Positions 36,138 through 42,996 of a stretch of DNA of 43,876 bases are shown here, one piece after another. The stretch is from Gallionellaceae bacterium (GTDB lineage Bacteria; Pseudomonadota; Gammaproteobacteria; Burkholderiales; Thiobacillaceae). The first letter of the stretch is position 1. Each line of letters starts with the position of its first letter. The stretch is taken from NCBI GenBank assembly GCA_028695325.1, contig JAQVJE010000002.1, positions 11,859 to 55,734 of the forward strand. The letters are read 5' to 3'. Made by a program: the position numbers and the translations under genes. Below the pieces are notes generated by a model. That model searched no databases. It had not been told where the DNA came from and worked only from the letters and a program-made list of their open reading frames with translations.

Positions 36138-36821
36138 ATGAAACTGTCCGCTATCGCCAGCGCCCTGACCCTGGCCCTGCTGTCCCAAGCCGCCGCTGCC
36201 GCCCCCGAGGGCACCGTCGACCAGATGCTGGATCCCGCCAAGGCCGCCGATGTCGCCAAGGATCCCAAGGCCGCCGTGCAAGCCATGACCGACATGATGG
36301 ATCCCGCCACCTCCATGATCATGATGCAGCGCCTGATGGACCCGAACGTCTACACCAAGATGGCCCAGTCCGGCATGGACCCCAACATCATGAAGTCCTA
36401 CGCCGCCTTCCTGGACCCCAACATGTATGGCAAGTGGATGGCTGCCGGCATGGACCCGAATTTCTACATGGCCATGCTGACCCCCATGATGAACCCCAAC
36501 ATGTACATGAAGTGGGCCATGGCTCCCATGGATCCGCGTGTCTGGAACGCCGGCATGCAGATGATGAACCCCGCCCTGTACATGAACTGGGCGATGGCTC
36601 CGATGAACCCCGCCAACATGAACCTGATGATGGCCCCGATGAACCCCAACATGTACACCAACTGGATGGGCACCGCTGCCAACCCGCAGACCTACGGTAC
36701 CTGGGGCGCCTTCATGAACCCGGCCACCTACGGCAACATGGTCAACCCGGCCACCTTCTTCACCATGCCGTTTGCGGCTCCCGTCGCCCCGGCCGCTCCC
36801 GCCGCTGCTCCCGCCAAGTAA
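36138..36821 (+). CDS. Exported Met/Asn/Pro-rich tandem-repeat protein (DP-repeat protein 1)
   Basis: A 227-residue exported protein of a kind I do not recognise. The signal peptide is KLSAIASALTLALLSQAAAAA. Nearly the whole mature chain is a repeat of about 13 residues starting [D/N]P, then x-x-[Y/F/M], then often W or M, ending in M or L. Examples are DPNMYGKWMAAGM, NPNMYMKWAMAPM and NPALYMNWAMAPM, some fifteen units in all. Early units use DP and later ones NP. I count about 37 Met in ~205 mature residues. There is no Cys. An Ala/Pro tail ends it (PVAPAAPAAAPAK). AAGGAGA precedes the ATG. It has its own terminator at 36841, and a second protein of the same design follows. Metal binding, a surface layer or a sulfur-globule coat are possibilities, none shown. 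Confidence 0.85.
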   Translation: MKLSAIASALTLALLSQAAAAAPEGTVDQMLDPAKAADVAKDPKAAVQAMTDMMDPATSMIMMQRLMDPNVYTKMAQSGMDPNIMKSYAAFLDPNMYGKWMAAGMDPNFYMAMLTPMMNPNMYMKWAMAPMDPRVWNAGMQMMNPALYMNWAMAPMNPANMNLMMAPMNPNMYTNWMGTAANPQTYGTWGAFMNPATYGNMVNPATFFTMPFAAPVAPAAPAAAPAK

Positions 36822-36840
36822 TACGGCAGCTCGGTAGCAC

Positions 36841-36873
36841 AAAAAGCGGAACGGCAACGTTCCGCTTTTTTTT
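36841..36873 (+). terminator. Rho-independent terminator between the two DP-repeat genes
   Basis: AGCGGAACG-GCAA-CGTTCCGCT followed by eight more T, with an A tract on the left. It lies 20 bp after the stop of repeat protein 1. The GCAA tetraloop and long T run make it strong, so the second repeat gene probably has its own promoter or lower expression. Confidence 0.95.
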
Positions 36874-36941
36874 CGCCTGTTGCCAGGCGGGCATGTTAGC
36901 GATTTAATGTATACGTTTCTCTAATAAACCAGGGTGTCCCC

Positions 36942-37466
36942 ATGTCCCGCCTGCCGGCAGCCGTCGTCACGCTGTGCATCGCCCTTGCGCCTGCCCTCGC
37001 GCCGGCCGCGGAGGCGGAGCGCACGCCGACCGCACTGCCCGCCTCACCCCAGGCCTGGCTCGCCCAGATGCTCGACGCCCGGCGCAATGGCGCCGCCTTC
37101 AAGGACCCCGCCGTCTTCGTGGAATGGCTGGACGCCGTCACCGAGCCCCGCTTCATGACCGCCATGGCCGCCACTGCACTCGACCCCGCCACCTACCCGA
37201 AGGCGCTGGCCAACGCCGTCGATCCCGCCAGCGTACGCAATTGGGCCGCCTTCACCGACCCCCAACTCTATCTGCGCTGGCTGTTCGCCAGCCTGCAGCC
37301 CTCCTTCCACCAGGCCATCGCCAGCCGCCTGAGCGACCCGGCCAAACTGCGCCGCTGGATGGAAACCATGGCCGCTACCCAGGCAGCGGACGGCACGGCA
37401 CGACAGGCAGCCGACGCCGGCTGGCTCACCCTGCCAGACGCCGCGGGGCCACGCCAGCGTTACTGA
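36942..37466 (+). CDS. Exported DP-repeat protein 2
   Basis: A 174-residue exported protein with signal peptide LPAAVVTLCIALAPALAPAAEA. Its centre repeats the same ~13-residue unit as the preceding gene but is poor in Met and richer in charged residues: DPAVFVEWLDAVT, EPRFMTAMAATAL, DPATYPKALANAV, DPASVRNWAAFT, DPQLYLRWLFASL, QPSFHQAIASRLS and DPAKLRRWMETM (seven units). This looks like a diverged paralog or partner of repeat protein 1. It is separated from it by a strong terminator. I see no clear promoter or RBS in the gap. Its 3' end overlaps the convergent fau gene by 41 bp. No function is known. Confidence 0.82.
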   Translation: MSRLPAAVVTLCIALAPALAPAAEAERTPTALPASPQAWLAQMLDARRNGAAFKDPAVFVEWLDAVTEPRFMTAMAATALDPATYPKALANAVDPASVRNWAAFTDPQLYLRWLFASLQPSFHQAIASRLSDPAKLRRWMETMAATQAADGTARQAADAGWLTLPDAAGPRQRY

Positions 37467-38067
37467 ACCGGTAGTAGCACCGCTCCGTGATCACCCCGTC
37501 GAGGGGAACGTCCCATGGGTCCCGGGGCAACCTGGCGACCCTCTGTACCTCGAAGGCCAGGCCGATGAGGCGTGGCTTGCGCCAAGTACGCCGGCGCCTG
37601 AGGTAGGCCAGGCTGGCGTCGTAATAACCGCCCCCCATGCCCATCCGGTAACCCGCGTCGTCGAAGCCGAGCAGGGGCAGGAACAGTATATCCAGGTCGG
37701 CGGCGCGCAGGCGGTTGAAGCGACGATGGCCGTATTCCGGAATGCCATAGCGATTGGTACCCCAGTGGGGCCCGTCACCCAGCCGGGAGAACCAGAGCAT
37801 GCGCTGGCGCGCGCGCGGCACCACCGGCAGGCAACACTCGGCGCCCAACCAGAGGGCGCGGTTGAGCAGCGGCAGGCAGTCGATCTCGCCCTTGGCCGGA
37901 ACGTAGAAGCCGAACCGGCGCTTGCTCGCCAGCAGGCCTTGCGCCAGGGCGATGCGCACGATGGCGCGGCCGGCCCGCTTGCGGACGGCGGCCGGTACTG
38001 CCTGGCGCAGCCGGCGCAAGCGGGTGCGCAAGGCGCGTTTGTCAGGGGAAGGAGGGATGTCTGGCAT
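37426..38067 (-). CDS. fau: 5-formyltetrahydrofolate cyclo-ligase
   Basis: It converts 5-formyl-THF to 5,10-methenyl-THF with ATP (YgfA/MTHFS family). The 213-residue protein from ATG 38067 has the basic N-terminal substrate and phosphate region (KRALRTRLRRLRQAVP), FGFYVPAKGEIDCLPLL, LFLPLLGFDDAGYRMGMGGGYYD with the conserved GMGGGYYD, and a C-terminal WDVPLDGVITE. The track start at 38178 would run through the 6S RNA gene, so 38067 is preferred. It follows 6S RNA as in E. coli (ssrS-ygfA). Its 3' end overlaps DP-repeat gene 2 convergently. Confidence 0.93.
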   Translation of the reverse strand: MPDIPPSPDKRALRTRLRRLRQAVPAAVRKRAGRAIVRIALAQGLLASKRRFGFYVPAKGEIDCLPLLNRALWLGAECCLPVVPRARQRMLWFSRLGDGPHWGTNRYGIPEYGHRRFNRLRAADLDILFLPLLGFDDAGYRMGMGGGYYDASLAYLRRRRTWRKPRLIGLAFEVQRVARLPRDPWDVPLDGVITERCYYRFSNAGVAPRRLAG

Positions 38068-38078
38068 GGCGATGGATT

Positions 38079-38258
38079 GAGCCCCGCCGGCGCCGTCCGG
38101 ACCGCAATCCTGAACCCAGGGGTCCAAGAGGGCGGCGGCACATCGGCTTCGGGTACATGGAACCAGCCACGCGCACACCCACCGGGATGATGACCGCCGC
38201 CATGCGCATTACGCATCGGTTCAAAGAATACGCGACCCTCGCGTACGCTGCAGGGCTC
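38079..38258 (-). ncRNA. ssrS: 6S RNA
   Basis: The gap between zapA and fau is the standard location of 6S RNA. The minus strand starts GAGCCCTGC right at the zapA stop and ends GGCGGGGCTC. These ends pair as a closing stem (GAGCCC with GGGCTC, then GC with GC), giving a ~180-nt molecule against 184 nt in E. coli. Inside are TTTGAACC and CTTGGACCCCTGGGTTCAGG, sequences I recall from betaproteobacterial 6S RNAs. 6S RNA mimics an open promoter and sequesters sigma-70 RNA polymerase in stationary phase. The ends are approximate. Confidence 0.85.
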
Positions 38259-38568
38259 AGAGCAGATTATCTTGCGGGGCGAGTGCCAGATCAAGCAGGT
38301 TGCCGAGCCGATCGAGCCGTGCCTGCAGCGCCGCGGCGTCCGCGCCGGCGGGACGGGCGGCCAGGAGGTCGTGGGCGATATTGAGCGCAGCCATGATGGC
38401 GATGCGCTCGACCCCGATCACCTTGCCGCTCTCGCGAATCTCGCGCATCCTGCGGTCCAGGTAGGCGGCCGCATCGAGCAGGCTCCGGCGCTCGTCATCC
38501 GGGCAGGAGATGCGAAACTCCCGGCCCATGATCACCACATCCAGGCTGACGGTCTTGGCGGGCGGCAT
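38257..38568 (-). CDS. zapA: Cell division protein ZapA
   Basis: ZapA binds FtsZ and promotes protofilament bundling at the Z-ring. The 103-residue protein has the typical layout: an N-terminal beta region (VSLDVVIMGREFRISCPDDERRSLLDAAAYLDRRMREIRE), the conserved AIMAALNIAHDLL, and a C-terminal coiled coil (ALQARLDRLGNLLDLAL). It lies 8 bp after the zapB-like gene on the same strand, and its stop codon touches the 6S RNA start. Confidence 0.95.
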   Translation of the reverse strand: MPPAKTVSLDVVIMGREFRISCPDDERRSLLDAAAYLDRRMREIRESGKVIGVERIAIMAALNIAHDLLAARPAGADAAALQARLDRLGNLLDLALAPQDNLL

Positions 38569-38576
38569 CGGCGGGC

Positions 38577-38768
38577 TCAGTCCGGCAGCCTGTCGAACAG
38601 GGATTCCAGGCGGCGGCGCGCCTCGGCCAGGCGATCGGAGAGCGCCCTGTTGGCGTTCTCCATGGCCGCCAGCTGCTGGCGCAGGCGGAGGTTCTCCGCG
38701 CGCATGTTCTGATGGCGCTCGATCAGCTGCGCGAGCTTGGTTTCCAGGGCGTCCATTTCCTCCAGCAT
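38577..38768 (-). CDS. ZapB-like coiled-coil protein (TIGR02449-type)
   Basis: A 63-residue coiled coil throughout (LETKLAQLIERHQNMRAENLRLRQQLAAMENANRAL) with a heptad pattern of Leu, Met and Ala. Short proteins of this type directly before zapA are annotated as TIGR02449/ZapB-like division proteins. Start choice: ATG 38768 lies almost at the predicted transcription start of the promoter upstream, so it would be leaderless. ATG 38756 (MDALETKL) has GGAGGA just before it, but only one base away. It is co-transcribed with zapA. Confidence 0.85.
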   Translation of the reverse strand: MLEEMDALETKLAQLIERHQNMRAENLRLRQQLAAMENANRALSDRLAEARRRLESLFDRLPD

Positions 38769-38774
38769 TCTGAC

Positions 38775-38804
38775 ACTATAATTGGCCGTTTTTTACCGCG
38801 TCAA
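38775..38804 (-). promoter_or_regulatory. Sigma-70-like promoter of zapB-like/zapA/6S RNA unit
   Basis: Minus strand: TTGACG-N18-TATAGT. The -10 ends only 7 bp from ATG 38768, so transcription would start at or next to that codon. It faces away from msbA (start 38847). Confidence 0.7.
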
Positions 38805-38846
38805 CAGATGTTTAGGACGCACCCCAGGCCTATCTAATCGGACCCC

Positions 38847-40592
38847 ATGAATTCCAGGACCCTGTATCTGCGCCTATTGGGCTACGTCAAGCCGCACTGG
38901 CGCATGTTCGCCCTGTCGATCGGGACCATGGTCGTGGTCGCGGCAACCGAACCTGTGCTGCCTGCCCTGATGAAGCCGATGCTGGACGGCAGCTTCGTCG
39001 ACAAGGATGCGGCCGTCATACGCTGGATGCCGCTGGCCCTGATTGCCCTGTTCGTGGTGCGCGGCCTCGCCACCTTCGCGTCGGCCTACGCCATGGCCCA
39101 TGTCGGCAATCACCTGGTGATGGACCTGCGCCGGCGCATCTTCGACAAGCTGCTGCTGCAGCCCGTCGCCTTTTACGACGATACCAGGAAGGGACAGCTG
39201 GTCGCCACCGCCGCCTTTAACGTCAACCAGCTCACCGATGCAGCCACCACCGTGGTGACCGCCCTGGTGCGCGACGTCCTGGCCATAGCCGGCTTGATCG
39301 GCTGGCTGTTCTACCTGAACTGGAAGCTGGCCATGGTCACCTTCGCCGTCGCGCCGCCGGCCTTCCTGGTGTTCCGCTATGCCGGCCGCCGCCTGCGCTA
39401 CACCAGCCGGGAGATCCAGCGCAACGTCGGCGAGATCACCCATGTCCTGGACGAGGCCATCGTCGGCCACAAGATCGTCAAGATATTCGACGGCCAGGAC
39501 TACGAGCGCCAGCGCTTCTATGCTGTGGCGCAGCGGGCGCGCCGTTTCGCCATGAAGCAGACCGTGGTCGCCAACGCGCACGGGCCGATCACCCAGCTGC
39601 TCGCCGCCCTGGCACTGGCCACCATCGTCTACGTCGCCACCTTGCAGGCGGCCGCCGACCAGACCACGGTGGGCGGCTTCGTGTCCTTCATGGTGGCCAT
39701 GCTGATGCTGTCGGCGCCGCTCAAGCGCCTGTCCGGCCTCACCCTGGCCCTGCAGCGCGGCCTGGCGGCAGCCGAGGTGGTGTTCCAGATGCTGGACCTC
39801 GACGACGAGACTGACAGCGGCCACCGCGAAATCGGGCGCGCCCGCGGCGAGATCCGCTTCGAGGAGATCACGCTGGCCTACCCCGGCAAGAAGCGCCCGG
39901 CCCTGGACGGCATCGATCTTTCCATCCGGCCGGGCGAGACGGTCGCCCTGGTAGGCGGCTCCGGCGGCGGCAAGACCAGCCTGGTCAACCTGATACCGCG
40001 TTTCTACCGACCCGACTGCGGCCGCATCCTGCTCGACGGCGTCGACCTCAACAACATCCGCCTGGCCAGCCTGCGCGCCAACATCGCCCTGGTGAGCCAG
40101 GAAACCACCCTGTTCAATGACAGCGTCGCCGCCAACATCGCCTACGGCCGTCTCGAACGCGCCAGCCGGGCCGAGATCGAGCGCGCCGCCGAGGCTGCTC
40201 ATGCGCTCGAGTTCATCCGCGAGTTGCCGGAGGGCTTCGACACCCTGATCGGCGAGAACGGCGTCAAGCTGTCCGGCGGCCAGCGCCAGCGCATTGCCAT
40301 CGCCCGCGCCATCCTCAAAGACGCCCCCATCCTGATCCTTGACGAGGCGACTTCGGCCCTCGATACCGAGTCCGAGCGGCTGGTTCAGGCCGCCCTCGAC
40401 AACCTGATGCACAGCCGCACCACCCTGGTGATCGCCCACCGCCTGTCGACCATCGAGAAGGCCGACCGCATCGTGGTGCTGGACAAGGGCCGGGTCACGG
40501 AGATCGGCAGCCATGCCGAGCTGCTCGCCCTGGACGGCAAGTACAGCCGCCTGCACGCCCTGCAGTTCCACCAGGAGAAGGGCGCCGCCTGA
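38847..40592 (+). CDS. msbA: Lipid A export ABC transporter MsbA
   Basis: A 581-residue half-transporter that flips core lipid A across the inner membrane as a homodimer. Six membrane helices fill residues ~20-310 (MFALSIGTMVVVAATEPVLPALMKPMLDGSFVD, YDDTRKGQLVATAAFNVNQLTDAATTVVTALVRD). The nucleotide-binding domain has Walker A GGSGGGKTS (~370), Q-loop SQETTLFN, signature LSGGQRQRIAIARA, Walker B ILILDEATSALD and H-loop IAHRLST. The length and N-terminal domain fit MsbA. ATG 38847 has no strong Shine-Dalgarno site. gluQRS follows after one base. Confidence 0.94.
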   Translation: MNSRTLYLRLLGYVKPHWRMFALSIGTMVVVAATEPVLPALMKPMLDGSFVDKDAAVIRWMPLALIALFVVRGLATFASAYAMAHVGNHLVMDLRRRIFDKLLLQPVAFYDDTRKGQLVATAAFNVNQLTDAATTVVTALVRDVLAIAGLIGWLFYLNWKLAMVTFAVAPPAFLVFRYAGRRLRYTSREIQRNVGEITHVLDEAIVGHKIVKIFDGQDYERQRFYAVAQRARRFAMKQTVVANAHGPITQLLAALALATIVYVATLQAAADQTTVGGFVSFMVAMLMLSAPLKRLSGLTLALQRGLAAAEVVFQMLDLDDETDSGHREIGRARGEIRFEEITLAYPGKKRPALDGIDLSIRPGETVALVGGSGGGKTSLVNLIPRFYRPDCGRILLDGVDLNNIRLASLRANIALVSQETTLFNDSVAANIAYGRLERASRAEIERAAEAAHALEFIRELPEGFDTLIGENGVKLSGGQRQRIAIARAILKDAPILILDEATSALDTESERLVQAALDNLMHSRTTLVIAHRLSTIEKADRIVVLDKGRVTEIGSHAELLALDGKYSRLHALQFHQEKGAA

Positions 40593-40593
40593 C

Positions 40594-41496
40594 ATGGTGC
40601 CGTCAGCCTGTCGCGGCCGCTTCGCGCCGACGCCGAGCGGCCCCCTGCACTTCGGTTCCCTGGTGGCCGCCCTGGGCAGCTACCTGGAGGCCAGGTGTCG
40701 CCAAGGCGAATGGCTGCTGCGTATCGAGGACATCGACCCGCCCCGGGAGGTGACCGGCGCAGCCGACGCCATCCTGCGCACCCTGGACGCCTTCGGCTTC
40801 GAATGGGACGGCCCGGTGATCTACCAGAGCCGGCGCACCGAGACCTATCGCGCCGCCCTGGAGGCGCTGCGCCGGCTCGACCTGGTCTACCCCTGCGCGT
40901 GCAGCCGCCGGCAACTGGTCGGACACGCCCGGCGCGGCGTTGACGGCCCGGTCTATCCGGGCACCTGCCGGGCACACCACGGCCATGACCCGGCATTGGC
41001 ACAGCGCTTCCGCATGCCAGCCGACCGCCTGGTGTTCGAGGACGGCCTGCTCGGCCGAGTCGCCTGCAACCTCTCCTATGAATGCGGCGACTTCGTCCTG
41101 CGGCGCGCCGACGGCGTCTACACCTACCAGCTCGCCGTGGTGGTGGACGACGCCGAACAGGGCATCAGCCACGTCGTACGCGGCGCCGACCTGCTCACCT
41201 CTACGCCACGACAGATCGCTCTGCAGCAGGCCCTCGGCCTGGCCACGCCGGCCTACCTGCACCTACCGGTAGCGCTCGACGAACACGGTGACAAGCTGAG
41301 CAAGCAGACCCTGGCGCGCGCGGTCAAGGCGGCCCGGCCGCTGCCCGCGCTGCGCGCGGCGGCGGCCTTCCTGGGCCTCTCCCTGCCGGCCGACATCGAC
41401 ACGCCCGCCGAATTCTGGTCGGCCGCCCTGGCGGCCTGGCCTGGCCACCGTCTGCCACCCATCCGCGGGCGGCGGGCAAACCCTTGTAATCCTTGA
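40594..41496 (+). CDS. gluQ: Glutamyl-Q tRNA(Asp) synthetase
   Basis: GluQRS (YadB) attaches glutamate to queuosine at the wobble position of tRNA(Asp). It is a truncated GluRS paralog. From ATG 40594 it has 300 residues, the usual size, without an anticodon-binding domain. The HIGH-like motif is FAPTPSGPLHFGS, followed by LRIEDIDPPRE. Zinc-site cysteines appear in YPCACSRRQL and YPGTC. The late block is GADLLTSTPRQIALQQALG, and the KMSKS-like motif is DKLSKQT. It starts one base after the msbA stop; its own stop lies inside the tRNA-Met promoter. Confidence 0.95.
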   Translation: MVPSACRGRFAPTPSGPLHFGSLVAALGSYLEARCRQGEWLLRIEDIDPPREVTGAADAILRTLDAFGFEWDGPVIYQSRRTETYRAALEALRRLDLVYPCACSRRQLVGHARRGVDGPVYPGTCRAHHGHDPALAQRFRMPADRLVFEDGLLGRVACNLSYECGDFVLRRADGVYTYQLAVVVDDAEQGISHVVRGADLLTSTPRQIALQQALGLATPAYLHLPVALDEHGDKLSKQTLARAVKAARPLPALRAAAAFLGLSLPADIDTPAEFWSAALAAWPGHRLPPIRGRRANPCNP

Positions 41497-41521
41497 CATT
41501 CGGCATCCCCGTCCGGATAAT
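41493..41521 (+). promoter_or_regulatory. Strong sigma-70 promoter of tRNA-Met
   Basis: TTGACA-N17-GATAAT with a GC-rich discriminator (GCGCGGCTC), typical of stringently controlled stable-RNA promoters. The -35 box overlaps the TGA stop codon of gluQRS (41494-41496). Confidence 0.88.
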
Positions 41522-41542
41522 GCGCGGCTCGATTTCAGCCGT

Positions 41543-41619
41543 GGTGATGTAGCTCAGTCGGTTAGAGCGGAGGATTCATAACCCTCAGGTCGGCAGTTCG
41601 ATTCTGCCCATCACCACCA
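41543..41619 (+). tRNA. tRNA-Met (anticodon CAT)
   Basis: Acceptor stem GGTGATG pairs with CATCACC. The D-arm is GCTCAGTCGGTTAGAGC and the anticodon loop is TTCATAA. The T-arm is GGCAG-TTCGATT-CTGCC, followed by discriminator A and an encoded CCA. The 31-39 pair at the top of the anticodon stem is A-C. It lacks the G-C triple of initiator tRNA, so it is elongator Met; a lysidine-modified Ile-CAU role cannot be excluded by eye. miaB follows after 29 bp and may be co-transcribed. Confidence 0.96.
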
Positions 41620-41648
41620 CCCTCTCCCTCCCCCAGGTCATACCCCGC

Positions 41649-42980
41649 GTGGCGCGCAAAGTATTCATCAAGACCTTCGGCTGCCAGATGAACGAGTACG
41701 ACTCGGCCAAGATGGCGGACGTACTCGGCGGCGAATCCTTCGTCACCACCGACAAGCCCGAAGAGGCCGACGTCATCCTGTTCAACACCTGCTCGGTGCG
41801 CGAGAAGGCGCAGGAAAAGGTGTTCACCGACCTGGGACTGGTCAAGCACCTGAAGCAGAAGAACCCCGAGTTGATCATCGGCGTCGGCGGTTGCGTGGCC
41901 AGCCAGGAAGGCGCTGCCATCGTGCAACGCGCACCCTACGTCGACCTGGTATTCGGTCCCCAGACCCTGCACCGCCTACCCGCCATGATGGCGAAGCGGC
42001 GCCAGAGCGGCCGCGCCCAGGTGGACATCGAATTCCCCGAGATCGAGAAGTTCGACCACCTGCCGCCGGCGCGGGTGGAAGGCCCGTCCGCCTTCGTCTC
42101 CATCATGGAAGGCTGCAGCAAGTACTGCACCTATTGCGTGGTGCCGTTCACCCGCGGTGAGGAGGTCTCCCGGCCGCTCGCCGACGTCCTCGCCGAGGTA
42201 GCCCACCTGGCCGACGAGGGCGTGAAGGAGATCACCCTGCTGGGCCAGAACGTCAACGCCTACCGGGGCGAGATGCCGGACGGCGACGTGGCCGACTTCG
42301 CCCTGGTGATCGAACTGGTGGCCGACATCCCCGGCATCGAGCGCATCCGCTACACCACTTCTCACCCGCGCGAGTTCACCCAGCGCCTGATCGACACCTA
42401 CGCGAAGGTGCCCAAGCTGGTGTCGCACCTGCACCTGCCCGTGCAGTCCGGTTCCGACCGCATCCTCGCCGCCATGAAGCGCGGCTACACGGTGCTGGAG
42501 TACAAGAACATCATCCGCCGGATCCGCGCCGCGCGGCCGGACATCGCCCTGGCCACCGACATCATCGTCGGCTTCCCGGGCGAGACCGAGGCGGACTTCG
42601 AGGCCACCCTGCGCCTGGTGGAGGAGATCGACTACGACCACTCCTTCAGCTTCGTCTACAGCCCGCGCCCCGGCACCCCGGCCGCCGGCCTGGCCGACGA
42701 CACGCCGGCGGCGGCCAAGCTAGAACGGCTGCACCGCCTGCAGGCCCAGTTGGACAGGCAGGTGAAGGCCTACAGCGAGGCCATGGTGGGCACGGTGCAG
42801 CGTGTGCTGATCGTGGGGCCGTCGAAAAGGGATCCGAACGAACTGATGGGCCGCACGGAAAACAACCGGGTGGTCAACTTCACCGGCAACCCACGCCTCA
42901 TCGGCCATTTCGTCGACGTCACCATCACCCGGGCAATGCCCAACAGCCTGCGCGGCGAAGTGCTAACCTCAGAGCACTGA
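41649..42980 (+). CDS. miaB: tRNA-2-methylthio-N6-dimethylallyladenosine synthase
   Basis: A radical-SAM methylthiotransferase that converts i6A37 to ms2i6A37 in tRNAs reading UNN codons. GTG 41649 gives 443 residues. The N-terminal UPF0004 domain holds three cluster cysteines: C12 ([11 protein letters not shown]), C48 (NTCSVREKA) and one in GVGGCVAS. The radical-SAM CxxxCxxC is in [17 protein letters not shown] (~155-162). The C-terminal TRAM domain contains [11 protein letters not shown]. It sits between tRNA-Met and ybeZ, the usual miaB-ybeZ order. Confidence 0.97.
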   Translation: MARKVFIKTFGCQMNEYDSAKMADVLGGESFVTTDKPEEADVILFNTCSVREKAQEKVFTDLGLVKHLKQKNPELIIGVGGCVASQEGAAIVQRAPYVDLVFGPQTLHRLPAMMAKRRQSGRAQVDIEFPEIEKFDHLPPARVEGPSAFVSIMEGCSKYCTYCVVPFTRGEEVSRPLADVLAEVAHLADEGVKEITLLGQNVNAYRGEMPDGDVADFALVIELVADIPGIERIRYTTSHPREFTQRLIDTYAKVPKLVSHLHLPVQSGSDRILAAMKRGYTVLEYKNIIRRIRAARPDIALATDIIVGFPGETEADFEATLRLVEEIDYDHSFSFVYSPRPGTPAAGLADDTPAAAKLERLHRLQAQLDRQVKAYSEAMVGTVQRVLIVGPSKRDPNELMGRTENNRVVNFTGNPRLIGHFVDVTITRAMPNSLRGEVLTSEH

Positions 42981-42996
42981 GGTTCTGGCACCCCCT

